A DNA stretch of 64,000 bases from Xenophilus arseniciresistens (GTDB taxonomy: Bacteria > Pseudomonadota > Gammaproteobacteria > Burkholderiales > Burkholderiaceae_C): the NCBI RefSeq assembly GCF_028023875.1, contig NZ_JAQIPB010000008.1, forward strand, positions 186,001 to 250,000, given 5' to 3'. Position 1 is the stretch's first letter. Each line of letters begins with the position of its first letter. A program made the position numbers and the translations under genes. Below the pieces are notes generated by a model. That model was given only the letters and a program-made list of their open reading frames with translations. It was not told where the DNA came from and searched no databases. This document shows, piece after piece, positions 19,083-27,479 of this stretch.

Positions 19083-19595
19083 ATGAACCTCAAACGCCTT
19101 GTCTGCCTGCTCGGCTTCTGCGCGCTGCCCCTGGTGGCAAACGCCCAATGGCAATGGGTCGATGCCCAGGGCAAGAAGGTGTTCAGCGACCAGCCGCCGC
19201 CGATCGATGTGCCCGAGCGCAACATCCTGCGCCGACCCGGAGGCCAGCCCTCCACGGCGGCGCCGGCAGCACCCGCCGCAGCACCTTCTGACGGTGCTGC
19301 CCCGCCTCCCGTCAAACCTGCCGGCGTCGACAAGGCGCTCGAGGAAAAGACCCGCAAGGCCGAGGAGGAGGAAAAGGCCAAGCGCGCGGCCGAGGAGCAG
19401 CGCGTGGCCAAGGCGCGGGCCGAAAGCTGCTCACGCGCGCGCCAGGGCAAGGCCACCTTCGACAGCGGCATGCGCGTGGCGCGACTGAACGAGCGCGGCG
19501 AGCGCGAAGTGATGGACGACCAGGCCCGCGCAGCCGAGCAGAGCCGCCTGCAGGCCATCATCAACAGCGACTGCGGCCCGGCGAAGAATCAGTAA
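19083..19595 (+). CDS. DUF4124 domain-containing exported protein
   Basis: A 170-aa protein with a signal peptide (about 1-22, LVCLLGFCALPLVANA, cut after NAQ). The DUF4124 module follows at once: WQWVDAQGKKVFSDQPPPID, a short beta domain typical of betaproteobacterial periplasmic proteins. Residues about 60-80 are Ala/Pro rich, and 85-125 form a charged coiled coil (KALEEKTRKAEEEEKAKRAA). The C-terminus has one cysteine in AESCSRARQGK and one in NSDCGP that could pair. Function unknown. Its 3' end overlaps the convergent rnfH gene by 7 bp. Confidence 0.85.
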   Translation: MNLKRLVCLLGFCALPLVANAQWQWVDAQGKKVFSDQPPPIDVPERNILRRPGGQPSTAAPAAPAAAPSDGAAPPPVKPAGVDKALEEKTRKAEEEEKAKRAAEEQRVAKARAESCSRARQGKATFDSGMRVARLNERGEREVMDDQARAAEQSRLQAIINSDCGPAKNQ

Positions 19596-19921
19596 CCGGC
19601 CTTGCCGCCCGGGCGCCGGCGCGCAAAAAGGCCGGCACGCCCGCGGCCCTGCTGCTCAAAGCGCTCGCGGCGCGCCACCTTGGGGTCCACCAGCAGCGGG
19701 CGGCACAGCTCCAGCCGGTCGCCATCGCGCAACTCCTGCGACCAGTCCGCCACCCTGCCCCAGATGCCCGGCGTGAGCGAGCGCCAGTCCAGGCCCGGCC
19801 AGGCGGTCTCCAGGCCGCTGCGCCGCACGGCCGCCTCCAGCGTGGTGCGCGGCGGCAGCTGCAGCTGCTCCTCGTACACCTCGCGCGCGCCCACGGCGCA
19901 ACTGAGGGTGACGGCGATCAC
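19589..19921 (-). CDS. rnfH: RnfH family (UPF0125) ubiquitin-like protein
   Basis: A 110-aa protein, ATG at 19921, overlapping the ratA stop by 4 bp. The beta-grasp pattern is visible: [20 protein letters not shown] at the N-terminus, TTLEAAVRRSGL, GIWGRVADWSQELRDGDRLE and LCRPLLVDPKVARRER, the last being the conserved RnfH signature. The tail is basic and glycine-rich. RnfH lies next to ratA and smpB in many proteobacteria; the original name came from linkage to rnf genes in Rhodobacter, but none are here. Molecular function is unsettled. Confidence 0.9.
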   Translation of the reverse strand: MIAVTLSCAVGAREVYEEQLQLPPRTTLEAAVRRSGLETAWPGLDWRSLTPGIWGRVADWSQELRDGDRLELCRPLLVDPKVARRERFEQQGRGRAGLFARRRPGGKAGY

Positions 19922-20370
19922 GGCTCGCCGTAGACCTGCTCGGATCGCTTGACGAAGGCTTCGACCAGCGTCGAGGCGACCTTGTCGAACACCGGCCCGA
20001 CCAGGGCCTGCAGGGCGAAGTTGTCAAAACCGTAGTTGAGCTTGAGCTCGATGCGGCAGGCCGTGATCTCGGCCCCCTCCTCGCCCACGGGGGTGAAGGT
20101 CCACACACCATCCAGATGCGAGAACGGCCCTTTCACCAGCTTCATGTGCACCTCGCGGCCGGGCACGTGGGTGTTGCGGGTGGTGAAGCTCTGGCGCACG
20201 GCGCCAAAGGCCAGGCCGACTTCGGCCGTCATGCCGGTGGTGTCTTCCTCGATCACGCGGGCCTGGTCGCACCAGGGCAGGAACTCGGGATACTTCGCCA
20301 CATCGGTCACCAGGGCATACATCTGCTGGGCGCTGTACCAGATGAGAACGGACTTGTGGACACTCTTCAT
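19918..20370 (-). CDS. ratA: RatA/COQ10-type START-domain protein
   Basis: A 150-aa protein of the SRPBCC fold: [20 protein letters not shown] (N-terminal strand and helix), [20 protein letters not shown], then [12 protein letters not shown] and a C-terminal long helix [20 protein letters not shown]. The family includes yeast Coq10, a ubiquinone-binding protein, and E. coli RatA, reported as an inhibitor of 70S assembly. Which activity applies is not visible from sequence. A TACAAT -10 element (minus strand, 20397-20402) lies about 27 bp upstream, divergent from smpB, the conserved neighbour. Confidence 0.92.
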   Translation of the reverse strand: MKSVHKSVLIWYSAQQMYALVTDVAKYPEFLPWCDQARVIEEDTTGMTAEVGLAFGAVRQSFTTRNTHVPGREVHMKLVKGPFSHLDGVWTFTPVGEEGAEITACRIELKLNYGFDNFALQALVGPVFDKVASTLVEAFVKRSEQVYGEP

Positions 20371-20431
20371 AGAATCAGCACGATGTGTGCGCCCTCATTG
20401 TAGGGACGGCATGCGTCCCCATTTGTCTCGT

Positions 20432-20911
20432 ATGGCCAGCAAGAAACCCGACAACACCAACGCCCGCATTGCCGACAACAAGAAGGCGGCCTTCAACTAT
20501 TTCTTCGAGGAACGCTTCGAGGCCGGGCTCGTGCTGGAAGGCTGGGAAGTCAAGGCGCTGCGCGAAGGCAAGGTGCAGCTGACCGACGGCTATGTGGTGC
20601 TGCGCAACGGCGAAATGTTCCTCATCGGCTGCCAGATCAACCCGCTCAAGAGCGCCTCCACGCACGTCAACCCCGACGCCATCCGCACCAAGAAGCTGCT
20701 GATGAAGAAGGACGAGATCCGGCGCCTGACCGGCAAGGTGGAGCAGAAGGGCTACACGCTGGTGCCCATCAACCTCCACTGGAAGTCCGGCAAGGTCAAG
20801 TGCGACATCGCGCTGGCCAAGGGCAAGGCCGAGCACGACAAGCGCGACGTGATCAAGGACCGCGAGGGCAAGCGCGAGGTCGAGCGCGCCATGAAGAGCC
20901 GCCATCGCTGA
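20432..20911 (+). CDS. smpB: SsrA-binding protein SmpB
   Basis: A 159-aa protein that delivers tmRNA to stalled ribosomes for trans-translation. It starts [20 protein letters not shown]; an ATG seven codons upstream (20411) is possible but adds sequence outside the family pattern. The oligonucleotide-binding barrel is clear: [60 protein letters not shown], and the basic C-terminal tail [20 protein letters not shown] which folds in the decoding site. No ssrA gene is seen in the window. Divergent from ratA. Confidence 0.97.
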   Translation: MASKKPDNTNARIADNKKAAFNYFFEERFEAGLVLEGWEVKALREGKVQLTDGYVVLRNGEMFLIGCQINPLKSASTHVNPDAIRTKKLLMKKDEIRRLTGKVEQKGYTLVPINLHWKSGKVKCDIALAKGKAEHDKRDVIKDREGKREVERAMKSRHR

Positions 20912-21021
20912 GAAGAAGTTGCGCGAGGCCGCGAAGGACGGCGTCTTCGCTGGCACGCCGGCCCAGGCCGCCGTCCTAAACTCGCCGCCGCTTCGTCACA
21001 CTTCACACAGGAGAACCGTTC

Positions 21022-21402
21022 ATGAAGCTGCTGCTCTCGTCCTGCGCGCTGGCCCTGACCCTCGTGGCAGGCTGCGCCACCCAGACCGTCCCCGACACCC
21101 CCACCCGCACCGTGGACGGCGTGCTCATCGGCCCCTCGGGCCACACGCTCTACACCTTCGGCCGAGACGCAGCCAACAGCGGCAAGTCGGCGTGCAACGG
21201 CAACTGCGCCACCAACTGGCCGCCGCTGATGGCGCCGGCCAACGCCAGTCCCAAGGGCGGCTACACGGTGATCACACGCGACGACGGCGCCAAACAGTGG
21301 GCCTACAACGGCTGGCCGCTGTACTACTGGGCCAAGGACACCAAGCCCGGCGACCGCACGGGTGACGGCGTGGGCGGCGTGTGGAAGCTCGCACGCCCCT
21401 GA
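21022..21402 (+). CDS. Secreted-repeat lipoprotein (PF03640/COG4315 type)
   Basis: A 126-aa protein with a lipoprotein signal: MKLLLSSCALALTLVAGC, lipobox LVAG-C19. The mature part has two copies of the secreted-repeat motif: VLIGPSGHTLYTFGRDAANS with SACNGNCATNWPPL, then GYTVITRDDGAKQWAYNGWP with LYYWAKDTKPGD. The paired cysteines C-NGN-C and the tryptophans are family hallmarks. Function is unknown; such proteins are exported and small. ATG at 21022 follows GGAGAA. It is a single-gene unit ended by a strong terminator. Confidence 0.9.
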   Translation: MKLLLSSCALALTLVAGCATQTVPDTPTRTVDGVLIGPSGHTLYTFGRDAANSGKSACNGNCATNWPPLMAPANASPKGGYTVITRDDGAKQWAYNGWPLYYWAKDTKPGDRTGDGVGGVWKLARP

Positions 21403-21424
21403 TCGGCACCTTCCGCTGACGACC

Positions 21425-21452
21425 AAGCCGGCCCACGTGGCCGGCTTTTTTC
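21425..21452 (+). terminator. Rho-independent terminator after the lipoprotein gene
   Basis: Perfect 9-bp stem AAGCCGGCC (21425-21433) with GGCCGGCTT (21439-21447), a 5-nt loop and a run of six T. It also separates this gene from the convergent SDR gene. Confidence 0.9.
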
Positions 21453-21466
21453 TTGTTGCCGCAGGG

Positions 21467-22234
21467 TCAGCGCATCACCAGCCCGCCGTCGACGAACAGC
21501 GTCTGGCCGGTGATGAAGCCGCTCCAGTCTGACGCCAGGAACAGCACCGGCCCGGCCACGTCTTCGGGCCTGGCGATGCGCCGCAGCGGCGTGGCCGCCA
21601 TCAGCGCTTCGCGGAAGGACTCCTGCGTGCCCTGGCTGGCCTGCGTGGGGTAGACCAGGCCCGGCGCCACGCAGTTCACGCGGATGCCCAGCGGGCCCAG
21701 CTCGGCCGCCAGATTGCGGCTGAAGGCCACCAGCGAAGCCTTGGCCGTGGTGTAGTCGTGGTAGGGCACCACGGGGTGTTCCACAAGGTTGCTGACCACA
21801 TTGACGATGGCGCCCTGCGCCCGCTGGCGAAAGTGCGGCAGCACGGCCTGGCAGACGTGGAAGGCGCCGCCCACCGCGCCTTCGAACTGCGACTGGTAGT
21901 GCGCCCACTGCAGCTGCTCGAAGCGGCTGCGGCGTTGCGGGTCGAAGGCATAGGGCCTGAACGCGTTGTTGACCACCACGTCGATGCGCCCGGCTTCCTG
22001 CACGATGGATTCGACCATGGCGGCGACGGCGCCCGGGTCGCCCACATCGGCCTTGAGGGCCCAGGCATCGCCGCCCAGCGCGCGGCAGGCGGCCACCACT
22101 TCCGCGGCGGCCGCATCGTTGCTCAGGTGGTTGATGACCACCGTGGCGCCTTCGGCGGCGAAGGCTTTTGCAATCGCGGCGCCGATGCCGCGGCTGGCGC
22201 CGGTCACCAGCACCATCTGCTTGCTGAACTTCAT
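21467..22234 (-). CDS. Short-chain dehydrogenase/reductase, last gene of the TPP-riboswitch operon
   Basis: A 255-aa classical SDR. Cofactor motif TGASRGIG (11-18), NNAF at 89-92, and the catalytic set Ser148 or 149 (VVSN), Tyr161 and Lys165 (YTTAK). The C-terminal FVDGGLVMR is typical of the FabG-like group. The start ATG at 22234 overlaps the stop of the binding-protein gene by 4 bp, so it is translationally coupled to the transporter. The substrate is not evident. In this operon, behind an acid-activating and acyl-reducing pair, reduction of an aldehyde to an alcohol is the natural guess, but many SDRs work the other way. Confidence 0.92.
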   Translation of the reverse strand: MKFSKQMVLVTGASRGIGAAIAKAFAAEGATVVINHLSNDAAAAEVVAACRALGGDAWALKADVGDPGAVAAMVESIVQEAGRIDVVVNNAFRPYAFDPQRRSRFEQLQWAHYQSQFEGAVGGAFHVCQAVLPHFRQRAQGAIVNVVSNLVEHPVVPYHDYTTAKASLVAFSRNLAAELGPLGIRVNCVAPGLVYPTQASQGTQESFREALMAATPLRRIARPEDVAGPVLFLASDWSGFITGQTLFVDGGLVMR

Positions 22235-23250
22235 GGCAGCAGACCCGTGTCCACCGCGTCGCGGATGTGGATCGGTCGCTGCACCAGGCCCAGCGCGCGG
22301 TAGGCGTCGGCGGCCTTCTGCAAGGAGTCGAGGTCGAAGGCGCCCAGTGCAGAAGCCACAGCGCCCTGCCCCGCACGCGCGGGCAGCGAGGACGCGTTGC
22401 GCAGCCGGATCACCTCGAGGTTGATGTCGCGCTGCGTGCCGTCGATGGCGTACTTCACGGCCAGGTCGGCCGCAGCCTCGGGGTTGGCGATCATCCAGGC
22501 CGCGCTGTCGCGATAGCCGCGCAGGAAGGCCTTGAGCAGCTCGCGCTTTTGCTGCAGCGCTTCGGCGCGCACCACGAACAGGTCGCTGGAGACGTTCAGA
22601 TGGTCGGCCACCTGCATCACGTTGACCTCGCCCACCCCCTTGCGCCGGCCCACGGCCAGCCCCGTGTCGGTCGCGGCCGTTGCATCGACCTGCCCCTGCA
22701 GCAGCGGCGCGAAGTTCAGCAGCCCCGTGACGACGATGCTGACGTCCGATTCCTTCAGCCCCGCCTGATGCAACATCACCAACAGGTTCTGCCGCGTGCC
22801 GCTGGCCAGGCTGTAGACGCCGATGCGCTTGCCCTTGAGGTCTGCCGGCTTGCGGATGTTGGCGGACTTCAGCGAGACCACGTTGAATACGTTCTGCGGG
22901 TAGATGTCGTAGATCGCGACCAGTTTTTCGCCCTTGTCCAGCGCCATGAAGAAGGAGCCGGGGTCGGTGAAGGCCACGTCGGCCTGGCCGCTGAGCAGGT
23001 TGCGGATCGCGTCGCCGCCACCGGCGCCGGGCAGGTAGGCCAGGTCCAGGCCCTGGGCCTTGAAGAAGCCCTTCTCGGGCTCCGCCAGCAGGTTCGTGAT
23101 CTCGCTGATCGGCTTGCTCCAGCCGGCCACCGTGAAGCGCGTGCGCGCGCCCTGGGCATGGGCCGGTGCGAATGGCAGCGCGCAGGCGGCCAGCGCAGCA
23201 GAGGCCGTGCGCAGCAGCGCGCGGCGCGAAGGAAGGCGGTAGAGCGGCAA
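22231..23250 (-). CDS. NMT1/THI5-like ABC transporter substrate-binding protein
   Basis: A 339-aa periplasmic protein. It has a twin-arginine-like leader (PSRRALLRTASAALAACALP, cleavage after AHA near 32). The mature part has the NMT1/THI5/SsuA layout: FTVAGWSKPISEITNLLAEP, KGFFKAQGLDLAYLPGAGGG, DVAFTDPGSFFMALDKGEKL and GKRIGVYSLASGTRQNLLVM. In the TPP-regulated context it fits ThiY-type proteins that bind thiamin pyrimidine precursors. Taurine or sulfonate-type binding proteins share the fold, so the riboswitch, not the sequence, carries the specificity argument. 48 bp separate it from the permease. Confidence 0.85.
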   Translation of the reverse strand: MPLYRLPSRRALLRTASAALAACALPFAPAHAQGARTRFTVAGWSKPISEITNLLAEPEKGFFKAQGLDLAYLPGAGGGDAIRNLLSGQADVAFTDPGSFFMALDKGEKLVAIYDIYPQNVFNVVSLKSANIRKPADLKGKRIGVYSLASGTRQNLLVMLHQAGLKESDVSIVVTGLLNFAPLLQGQVDATAATDTGLAVGRRKGVGEVNVMQVADHLNVSSDLFVVRAEALQQKRELLKAFLRGYRDSAAWMIANPEAAADLAVKYAIDGTQRDINLEVIRLRNASSLPARAGQGAVASALGAFDLDSLQKAADAYRALGLVQRPIHIRDAVDTGLLP

Positions 23251-23298
23251 GGCAGGTCTCCGGAAGTGAAGGATGAAGAAGGGAAGGAACAGCGGAAC

Positions 23299-24063
23299 TC
23301 AGGGCGGGTCCGAATAGGCGCGCAGCAGGCGTGCTTCCAGCCACAGCGTGGCCTGGTACAGCGCCAGGCCGATCACGGCGATGATGGCGAGCGCCGCGAA
23401 CATCAAGGCCGTGTCCATCATTCCCTGCGCGGCGATGATCACGGCGCCCAGGCCCTGGCTGGCGCCGATGAATTCGCCCACCACGGCGCCCACCAGCGCC
23501 AGCACCACGGCCACGCGCAGCCCGGCCAGGATGCCCGGCAGGCCCGCAGGCAGCTTGAGGCGCAAGAGCGTCTGCAGGCGCGTGGCGCCCAGCATGCGAA
23601 AGAGCTGCAGCCGCTGCGCGTCGGCCTGCTTCAGGCCCGTGAGCGTGTTCTCCATCAGCGGGAAGAAACAGATCAGGCCCGTGATCACCGCGGTCGATGT
23701 GAGCCCGAAGCCGAACCACAGCACGAACAGCGGCGCCAGCGCAAGCTTGGGCAGCACCTGGCTCAGCACCACATAGGGCTTGAGCACACGGTCCAGCCAG
23801 GGCAGTTCGGCCAGCGCCATGCCCATCAGCAGGCCCGCCACGCTGCCGCCGGCCAGCCCCAGCGCCAGCGCGCTCAAGGTGGCGCGGACGTGCGGCCAGA
23901 AGTAGCCGCTGAGCAGGCCGTTGGCCAGCGCAGCCCACACCAGCGAAGGCGCAGGCAGCACCAGCGCCGACAGGCCGGAGTGGCGCGCGGCCGCCTCCCA
24001 TGCGGCCAACAGCAACGCCAGCAGGGCCAAGGAGCCCAGCCAGCCGACCCGGCGTGCGCTCAT
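23299..24063 (-). CDS. ABC transporter permease, ThiX/SsuC-like
   Basis: A 254-aa inner-membrane permease of the BPD_transp_1 family, six predicted membrane segments (for example WLGSLALLALLLAAWEAAAR, and ALALGLAGGSVAGLLMGMAL). The EAA-like loop facing the ATPase is FRMLGATRLQTLLRLKLPAG with the following LPGILAGLRVAVVLALVGAV. It overlaps the ATPase gene by 4 bp (ATGA). With the ATPase and binding protein it forms one importer; by riboswitch context the cargo is expected to be a thiamin-related pyrimidine or thiazole. Confidence 0.9.
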   Translation of the reverse strand: MSARRVGWLGSLALLALLLAAWEAAARHSGLSALVLPAPSLVWAALANGLLSGYFWPHVRATLSALALGLAGGSVAGLLMGMALAELPWLDRVLKPYVVLSQVLPKLALAPLFVLWFGFGLTSTAVITGLICFFPLMENTLTGLKQADAQRLQLFRMLGATRLQTLLRLKLPAGLPGILAGLRVAVVLALVGAVVGEFIGASQGLGAVIIAAQGMMDTALMFAALAIIAVIGLALYQATLWLEARLLRAYSDPP

Positions 24064-24824
24064 GCCCTCACCTCCTCCATCGCCGCATGCACGCGCGCAC
24101 AGGCCTGGTTGAACGGCGGCTCATGCCGCATGGCCTGCGTGCGGGGCCCCGCCAGCGTGACCGCGATGTCGGCCACGATGCGGCCGGCGCGCATCACGGC
24201 GATGCGCTCGCCCAGGTACACGGCTTCCTGGATGTCATGCGTGACGAAGAGCACCGTGGTGCCGCGCTGGCGGCAGCTTTGCAACAGGTCGTCCTGCAGT
24301 TCCGCGCGCGTGATCGCGTCCAGCGCCGCGAAGGGCTCGTCCAGCAGCAGCAGCGCGGGCGAAAGGATCAGCGCGCGCGCCAGGGCCACGCGGCTTTGCT
24401 GGCCGCCCGAGAGTTGCCGCGGATGGCGCTGCGCATGCGCCTGCAGCCCCAGCTGCGCGAGCAAGGCCAGCGCCCGCGCGCGGTCCTGCGCATCAGGTTT
24501 GCGCTGCAGCGACACCGGCAGCAGCACGTTGTCGATCACGCTGAGCCATTCCAGCAGGGTGGGCGCCTGGAACATGAAGCCCAGCTGCGGCCCGGGCGCG
24601 CGCAGCGCCTGGCCGCGCAGGCTGACCCGGCCCGTCTGCGGCTGCAGCAGGCCGGCCGCAAGCTTGAGCAAGGTGGTCTTGCCGCAGCCGCTGCGACCTA
24701 GCAGGCAATGGAACTGCCCTTCCTCGATGTGCCAATCCACCCCATCGACCACCGGCGCGCGGCCCGGGTAGCCGTAGCGCACGCCGTCGATGTTCAGGAA
24801 GCCATGCATGGGTTCAGTCGGCAT
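24060..24824 (-). CDS. ABC transporter ATP-binding protein, ThiZ/SsuB-like
   Basis: A cytosolic ATPase of about 254 aa. Walker A GRSGCGKTT, Q-loop in GFMFQAPTLLEWLSV, signature LSGGQQSRVALARAL, Walker B LLLLDEPFAALD and switch histidine FVTHDIQEAVYLG are all intact. The start is uncertain: ATG 24824 overlaps the LuxC-like stop, ATG 24809 lies just past it and gives MHGFLNIDGV; neither has a good ribosome binding site, in line with coupling to the upstream gene. It energises the permease at 23299. Confidence 0.9.
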   Translation of the reverse strand: MPTEPMHGFLNIDGVRYGYPGRAPVVDGVDWHIEEGQFHCLLGRSGCGKTTLLKLAAGLLQPQTGRVSLRGQALRAPGPQLGFMFQAPTLLEWLSVIDNVLLPVSLQRKPDAQDRARALALLAQLGLQAHAQRHPRQLSGGQQSRVALARALILSPALLLLDEPFAALDAITRAELQDDLLQSCRQRGTTVLFVTHDIQEAVYLGERIAVMRAGRIVADIAVTLAGPRTQAMRHEPPFNQACARVHAAMEEVRA

Positions 24825-26292
24825 AGGGCGCAAAGGGCTCGGCCGCGGCTTCGGCGGATGATTCGATCTCGGTCATGCGCACCAGGTCCAGCAGGCTGAA
24901 GCGTCCGTCGTGGTGCCAGCCGGCCTCGGGCGTGCTCATGGCGCCGATGGCGCTGACGCGCGTGACGCCCGCCGCGCCCAGCTGTTCGGCCAGCACAAAA
25001 AGCCGCTCGGGCGGGGCCGCCACGCCGGCCGTCTGCAGGTGGGGCGCCTGTGCGGCGATGGCCGGCAGCACATCGGCCAGCGCATCGACGGCCACGACCT
25101 GCACCGTGCGTTGCGCCGCGGTGGGCGCCAGCGGCTGCAGCGCCTCGTCATAGGCCACGCGCCAGGCCGCGGCCTCGAGGCCCAGCAGCGCGGGCGCGGG
25201 CAGGCCGGCGGGCGTTGCCAGCGCCTGCCATTCCAGGCCCTGCTGCCAGCGCGCGACGGCCGCGCCCTCCTCCAGGTCCAGCGCGCGGCGCGGAAAGCGC
25301 CGCTGCAGGTTGGCCAGCTCGGCCGCCAGGTGCTCGGCAAAGACGCGCGGCGGCACGGCCCCGCCGCGCTCCACGTAGAACACATGCGGCGAATAGCAGC
25401 CCTGCTGGTCGTAGCGCATCACGTCCCAGGCCGCCAGGCGCGCCAGCGGCGGCGCCTTCAGCGCATCGAGCGCTTCGGCCGCCACCAGGCCGAAGCCCAG
25501 CTTGTGACCATGCGGCAGGAAGCGCGTGGTCACGGGCAGGCGCTGGCGGATGGCCTGCAGCGCCGCGTTGCCGCCGTAGGCCAGCACGGTGTCGGCCTCG
25601 GCGAAGAGCGTGGCGGCGCCCTCGTCCTCGCCGGCGCCGCGCCACCACACGACGGCAAAGCAGTCGGCCCAGGGCGGATGTTCCTCGGCCAGCAGTTGGG
25701 CCAGCCAGCCCGCGAAGAGCGGCTCGGCCGTGGGCAGCTTGCCGATGTTGCCGGCCTTCACGAGCAGGCCGGCCACGAAGCTCCACATGGCCAGCGCCGG
25801 CACATTGCCGGCCCAGCTGTGCAGCAGCAGTTGCGGGCCAAAGGCGCGCACGGCACCGCCCTTTGGCGTGGGCTGGAAGCCATCGAGCAGCAGCGGGTTG
25901 GCGAAATCCTCGGCCACGAAGCGGCGCAGCTGCGGCGCGCGGAAGGTCTTGAGAAAACCGGTCAGGCCCAGCCGAACCATCTCGGCGTCGTAGCCGCTGA
26001 CCCAGGGCAGGAAGCGTTCGGCCTGCCGGCGCCAGGGGTCGTTGCGATCCAGCAGGCGCGCGACGGCGCGGTCGATCACGCCAATGATGTCTGCCACGGG
26101 CATGGGGCGCAGATGCCGCGCGCTGGCGCGCCGCACACGCGCGGCCAGCTCGCTCATCTGCGCCGCCGTGAGCACGGGCACCGACACCTCCAGCCGCTCG
26201 CCGGCCCGCTCGAATGGCAGCACTTGCCAGTGCACGGTTTCAGGCGGCAGGCCCGGCAGGTAGCCGGCGCGCAGGCAGTGCGGCGGCGTCAT
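24814..26292 (-). CDS. LuxC-type acyl-CoA/acyl-protein reductase
   Basis: A 492-aa protein of the acyl-CoA reductase (LuxC) family, an aldehyde-dehydrogenase fold. Visible features: RRFVAEDFANPLLLDGFQ (123-140), the nucleotide-site segment HSWAGNVPALAMWSF (158-172), LVKAGNIGKLPTAEPLFAGW, and the catalytic cysteine C299 in YDQQGCYSPHVFYVERG. In luminous bacteria LuxC reduces an acyl group handed over by LuxE to an aldehyde with NADPH. Here there are no luxAB genes. ATG at 26292 overlaps the LuxE-like stop by 4 bp. A TPP riboswitch heads the operon, so the acyl substrate may be a thiamin fragment carboxylate (inference). Confidence 0.9.
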   Translation of the reverse strand: MTPPHCLRAGYLPGLPPETVHWQVLPFERAGERLEVSVPVLTAAQMSELAARVRRASARHLRPMPVADIIGVIDRAVARLLDRNDPWRRQAERFLPWVSGYDAEMVRLGLTGFLKTFRAPQLRRFVAEDFANPLLLDGFQPTPKGGAVRAFGPQLLLHSWAGNVPALAMWSFVAGLLVKAGNIGKLPTAEPLFAGWLAQLLAEEHPPWADCFAVVWWRGAGEDEGAATLFAEADTVLAYGGNAALQAIRQRLPVTTRFLPHGHKLGFGLVAAEALDALKAPPLARLAAWDVMRYDQQGCYSPHVFYVERGGAVPPRVFAEHLAAELANLQRRFPRRALDLEEGAAVARWQQGLEWQALATPAGLPAPALLGLEAAAWRVAYDEALQPLAPTAAQRTVQVVAVDALADVLPAIAAQAPHLQTAGVAAPPERLFVLAEQLGAAGVTRVSAIGAMSTPEAGWHHDGRFSLLDLVRMTEIESSAEAAAEPFAPYAD

Positions 26293-27380
26293 GCGGCCGC
26301 CGTGGCCCGCACGAAGGCTTCCACGGCCATCGAGCAGCCCTTGGCCTCCACACCCTCGGCGCGACCCAGCAGCAGGAAGCCGCGGCCATCTTCGGCCGGC
26401 AGGCCCACGTCCTCGGTCAGGATGGTGGTGACGGCGTTGTAGTTGGCCAGGTCGCAATGCGCGAGGATGCCGCGCTCGCCTGCCGGCACGTCGCAACCGC
26501 TCACCGGATCGACCAGGCGCGAGCGGATCCAGTGCGGGCCCGACTTGACCGAGGGCACGCGCGCGTTGCCGTCGTCGTAGAACTGCGTGCTCAGCTCGGT
26601 CATGCCGTACATGTTGATGCAGTCGCTGCGCGGCACGCCAAAGGAGGCGCTGAGCGCGTCGTAGAAAGCATCGGGCGCCATCTCGCGCGACTGGCCCTTG
26701 TAGCCGCCGGTGTCCAGCAGCCGGCTGCCGGGCGGCAGCGCAAAGCGCAGGCCCTGCGCCTGCATCGCGTCCATCACGTGCACGAAGCTGTAGCTGGCAC
26801 CCAGCAGCGCGTAGGGCTGGCCGCTACGCTGCGCGGCCTCCAGCGTGTGCCAGAGCGCGGCAAGGTCCACGCCCTGCGCCGTCATGAAGTTGCGGCTGCC
26901 TTCGCTGCCGAACTCGCGCAGGGCCAGCGCCAGGTAGTGGGCCAGCGAGGAATTGGGCATCACATCCTCGTCCGGAAAGAGGATGCCCATGGGCATGCGC
27001 GAGGCGCCGCGCATGAAGCGTTGTGCAAAGTGGCGCCGCATCGACAGGTCGTACACCTGCAATTGCGGATGGAAGTGTCTGCCCCGTGTGCCGCCGCGCG
27101 TGGTGCCGCTGGTCATGAACACGCGCTCCTCCAGTGAGGGGCTTGCGCTGCGCAGTTCCATCACCTTGAAGGCATCGATGGGCACGGCAGGAATGTCGCG
27201 CCAGGACTGCACATTGCGCGGCGTGGTGCCGCGGCGCTGGCAGAAGCTGCGAAACGGGATGTTGTTGGCGTACTGGTAGGCGAACAGCCGCAGCGCGAGC
27301 GCATCGAACTGCGCATCGGTGCAGCCGTCCATGGCGATGAAATCGAGCAGTTCCGCGACCGGCGCAGCGAGCTTGTGCAT
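26289..27380 (-). CDS. LuxE-type acyl-protein synthetase
   Basis: A 363-aa protein of the LuxE (PF04443) family, related to adenylate-forming enzymes. ATG at 27380 has AAGGA 5 nt upstream. Motifs: SWRDIPAVPIDAFKVMEL (59-76), the phosphate loop MTSGTTRGG (89-97), LLGASYSFVHVMDAM (192-206) and INMYGMTELSTQF (255-267), the last matching the A5 motif of the ANL superfamily. LuxE activates a carboxylic acid with ATP and passes the acyl group to LuxC. It is the first gene after the TPP riboswitch, about 100 nt from the aptamer. Same family as in lux operons, but no luciferase genes are present and the substrate should differ. Confidence 0.9.
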   Translation of the reverse strand: MHKLAAPVAELLDFIAMDGCTDAQFDALALRLFAYQYANNIPFRSFCQRRGTTPRNVQSWRDIPAVPIDAFKVMELRSASPSLEERVFMTSGTTRGGTRGRHFHPQLQVYDLSMRRHFAQRFMRGASRMPMGILFPDEDVMPNSSLAHYLALALREFGSEGSRNFMTAQGVDLAALWHTLEAAQRSGQPYALLGASYSFVHVMDAMQAQGLRFALPPGSRLLDTGGYKGQSREMAPDAFYDALSASFGVPRSDCINMYGMTELSTQFYDDGNARVPSVKSGPHWIRSRLVDPVSGCDVPAGERGILAHCDLANYNAVTTILTEDVGLPAEDGRGFLLLGRAEGVEAKGCSMAVEAFVRATAAA

Positions 27381-27479
27381 GAGCGTCCTTCTGGGGCTTT
27401 GACAGGATGCTCCGCAGGCCGCCTCCGGGTGTGCCATGGGCACATGTGAGGGCGCCTGGCGCCTCACGGGGAGGTGAAT

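Noticed and set aside
20300-21000. tmRNA (ssrA) next to smpB
   Set aside because: No tRNA-Ala-like ends or tag frame found; only the protein partner is here.
24814-27380. Bioluminescence operon
   Set aside because: LuxC and LuxE types are present but no LuxA, LuxB or LuxD gene is near, and the TPP riboswitch points elsewhere.
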